Assembly (NCBI RefSeq): GCF_002278075.1
Contig: NZ_CP022990.1
Span: 2,666,001 to 2,730,000 of the forward strand
Source of the DNA: Paraburkholderia aromaticivorans
Lineage (GTDB): Bacteria; Pseudomonadota; Gammaproteobacteria; Burkholderiales; Burkholderiaceae
DNA: 64,000 nucleotides
Direction of reading: 5' to 3'
Shown one piece after another: positions 62,412 through 64,000 of this stretch. The position numbers and the translations under genes were made by a program. The notes beneath the pieces are model-generated. The model saw only the letters and a program-made list of their open reading frames with translations, was not told the DNA's origin and ran no database searches. Positions within the stretch are counted from its first letter, which is position 1, and each line of letters begins with the position of its first letter.

Positions 62412-63745
62412 GCACCTACGGCGTCGAGAAACTGATACCACGCCGCGACGAGTCTCACACCCGGCGCGCGCAGCGAATGAAAGGGCACGGGCCGCAGGCC
62501 GGGCGCGCCGAGCAGCGAGAGCTCGGGCGTTTCGCCGAGCGCGAGCGCGGCGGCATGCTGGCCGAGCAGGCTCGCCATCGCGACCCCTGCTCCGTTATAC
62601 CCCAGACAAAAGGTCGTGGCGTCGTCGCTGCGTCCCACATGCGGCAGCGAATTGAACGTCATGCCCACATAGCCCGACCAGCGGTATTCCACGCGCAGGT
62701 CCGCGAGATCGGGAAAGAGCGCGATCATCGCGCGCCGCAGCGCTTCGAAGCCGGTGGTCTGGCCTTCCTTGCCGAACGCGTCGCGTCCGCCGAACAGCAT
62801 GCGGCCGTCCACTTTGCGGAACCACTTCATCATGCGCCGGGTTTCGGTGTAGCTGCGGCGCTCGACCATCAGGCGCGCATCGAGCTCGGCGGGCAGGCGC
62901 TCGGTGGCGATCATCGCGCTGCGAAACGGTACGAGTTCGCGCTGATACGCAGCGGTCGCCGTGGTGAGGTCCGAATATGCATTGGTCGCGACAATGACCT
63001 GCCTCGCGCGCACCGTGCCGCCGGGCGTGCGCAGCGTCACGCGCGTCTCGCCGGACGCGCGTTGCATCTGCTGCACCGGCGTCGATTCGTAGATCGGCAC
63101 GCCGCGCAGCGTGAGGCCGCGCGCCAGTCCGCGCACATATTCGAGCGGCAGGATCGTGCCGGCGTCCGCGCTCAGCACGCCGCCGACAAAGCCCTTCGAA
63201 CCGGTCTCGTGCTCGATGCCCGCGCGCGAGAGCGCGGTCATCGTGGTATCGCCGAGTTGCGTGCGCACCCAGTCGGCTTCGGCGCGAATCGCGGCCAATG
63301 CCGCTTCGGTGTGAGCGCAGCGCAAGCTGCCGGTCGGTTCGAAACGGGCGCGCGCCAGCTGGAACTCGTCGACCAGCGCTTCGACGACCCGCACGCCTTC
63401 ATGCGCGAGACGATGCATGCGCTTCGCGGTGTCGAGGCCGTGCAACCTGTCGATGGTGGGAAACGACAGTCTGAACTTCGACGACACCACGCCGCCGTTG
63501 CGGCCGCTCGCGCCCCAGCCGACCGGGTTCGCATCGACCACCACGCAGTCCACGCCGCGCTTTTGCAGCGCATAAGCGGCGGCAAGACCCGAGTAGCCCG
63601 CGCCGATCACGGCGACTTGGGTGTCCAGATCGCGCGCGAGCGGCGCGCCGGTGCTCACGGCCGCGCCCGCGTCGGGCGAGGCGGCAGCGAGCGCTTGCCA
63701 GAGCGAGTCGGGCTGGGGCATGGGGCGTGCCGTCGGCGCGAGCAT
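62408..63745 (-). CDS. DAO-family FAD-dependent oxidoreductase, PuuB-like
   Basis: A 445-residue FAD oxidoreductase. Rossmann motif VAVIGAGYSGLAAAYALQKRG starts near residue 44 and is followed by GASGRNGGVVSSKFRLSFP, the mark of gamma-glutamylputrescine oxidase and related enzymes. The C-terminal FAD loop is WSGYVGMTFNSLPHVG and CLGYNGAGVAMASLLG. With a polyamine-type importer and aldehyde dehydrogenase alongside, it probably oxidises an amine to an aldehyde. Start at 63745; ATG 63721 is an alternative. It lies 4 bases after the haloacid dehalogenase-like gene. Confidence 0.88.
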   Translation of the reverse strand: MLAPTARPMPQPDSLWQALAAASPDAGAAVSTGAPLARDLDTQVAVIGAGYSGLAAAYALQKRGVDCVVVDANPVGWGASGRNGGVVSSKFRLSFPTIDRLHGLDTAKRMHRLAHEGVRVVEALVDEFQLARARFEPTGSLRCAHTEAALAAIRAEADWVRTQLGDTTMTALSRAGIEHETGSKGFVGGVLSADAGTILPLEYVRGLARGLTLRGVPIYESTPVQQMQRASGETRVTLRTPGGTVRARQVIVATNAYSDLTTATAAYQRELVPFRSAMIATERLPAELDARLMVERRSYTETRRMMKWFRKVDGRMLFGGRDAFGKEGQTTGFEALRRAMIALFPDLADLRVEYRWSGYVGMTFNSLPHVGRSDDATTFCLGYNGAGVAMASLLGQHAAALALGETPELSLLGAPGLRPVPFHSLRAPGVRLVAAWYQFLDAVGA

Positions 63746-63749
63746 CGGA

Positions 63750-64000
63750 TCAGGCGGCCAGACGTGCTTCGGCTTCGACGGCGTCGGCGAGCGCGCCGAG
63801 CGTCGCGAACTTGAAGGTCGGCGTGGTCACGGCTTCCGGCACCGGCGTGGCGCCGAAACCCTTCGCGCCCTGACGGCGTTCGATCCAGCAGGTCGCGTAG
63901 CCGAGCTTCGTGGCGATGCCGATGTCGTGATACTGGCTTTGCGCGGTGTGCAGGATCTCGCCGAACTTGTAGCCGAACGCCGCCTGACGGCCGCGGTTGT
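63750..64000 (-). CDS. Haloacid dehalogenase type II-like protein, C-terminal part
   Basis: The frame is open from the window edge to a stop at 63750-63752 and encodes 82 residues: GYKFGEILHTAQSQYHDIGIATKLGYATCWIERR, then a variable tail ending EAEARLAA. The LHTAQSQYHDIxxA and TCWIERR motifs are typical of the C-terminal half of L-2-haloacid dehalogenase-type HAD proteins. It is the first visible gene of the minus-strand operon with the DAO-type oxidase. Such HAD genes recur beside polyamine-type ABC genes; their substrate there is unknown. Confidence 0.85.
   Translation of the reverse strand, partial: NRGRQAAFGYKFGEILHTAQSQYHDIGIATKLGYATCWIERRQGAKGFGATPVPEAVTTPTFKFATLGALADAVEAEARLAA

Overview
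The window is GC-rich, gene-dense proteobacterial chromosome with no rRNA, tRNA, insertion sequence, integrase or CRISPR array that I can see. Gene content and protein style (a DUF3331 protein, winged-helix/ATPase regulators, a phasin, AaeXA-type efflux, a cyanide-insensitive bd oxidase, a complete mhp cluster) suggest Burkholderiaceae, most likely Paraburkholderia or a close relative. That is inference from family knowledge, not from a search.

Layout. 1-1604: end of an aromatic-acid type efflux operon (outer-membrane factor, AaeX-like DUF1656 protein, AaeA-like membrane fusion protein), then a secreted PRC-barrel protein. 2616-6934: a FixL/FixJ-like two-component pair, an AraC regulator and a DUF3331 protein closed by a clear terminator. 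7071-11820 (minus): an FdhF/YdeP-like molybdopterin oxidoreductase that carries a frameshift, then cydA and cydB of a bd oxidase, overlapping or closely spaced as one operon. 12120-13406: three small proteins of unknown function. 13864-28234: a signalling island with two paralogous winged-helix/P-loop ATPase regulators bracketing a FixJ-type regulator and a receiver-only protein, then an operon of an OmpR-type regulator, a 1669-residue kinase-like/ATPase/GAF/histidine kinase, a 980-residue hybrid kinase and a 387-residue receiver-histidine kinase. 28432-30389: cbpA, cbpM and a CBS-domain protein. 30463-36969 (minus): a four-gene RbbA-type ABC exporter with its own outer-membrane factor. 37384-40285: an epoxide-hydrolase-like alpha/beta hydrolase with an Asp nucleophile, a phasin and two small proteins. 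40323-43209: divergent hmp (flavohaemoglobin) and norR, the nitric oxide detoxification pair. 43248-43734: two small minus-strand ORFs. 43927-52930: mhpR divergent from mhpABDFETC, a full pathway from 3-(3-hydroxyphenyl)propionate to central metabolism including uptake. 53004-56074: a repeat-containing membrane-anchored protein and two divergent sulfonate-type binding proteins without transporter partners. 56294-64000: a PotD-like binding protein and GMC oxidoreductase (plus strand) facing aldehyde dehydrogenase, two PotB/PotC-like permeases, a DAO-family oxidase and a haloacid dehalogenase-like protein (minus strand), probably an amine or polyamine uptake and oxidation locus.

The parts best placed to hold something new are the signalling island (13.8-28.2 kb), the YdeP-like/bd oxidase operon, and the amine-type locus at the right end. 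Regulatory sites that can be read directly include a perfect 8+8 inverted repeat between mhpR and mhpA, a sigma-54-like promoter for hmp with a NorR-type GGT-N7-ACC site at the norR start, and two adjacent palindromes between the sulfonate-type binding protein genes.
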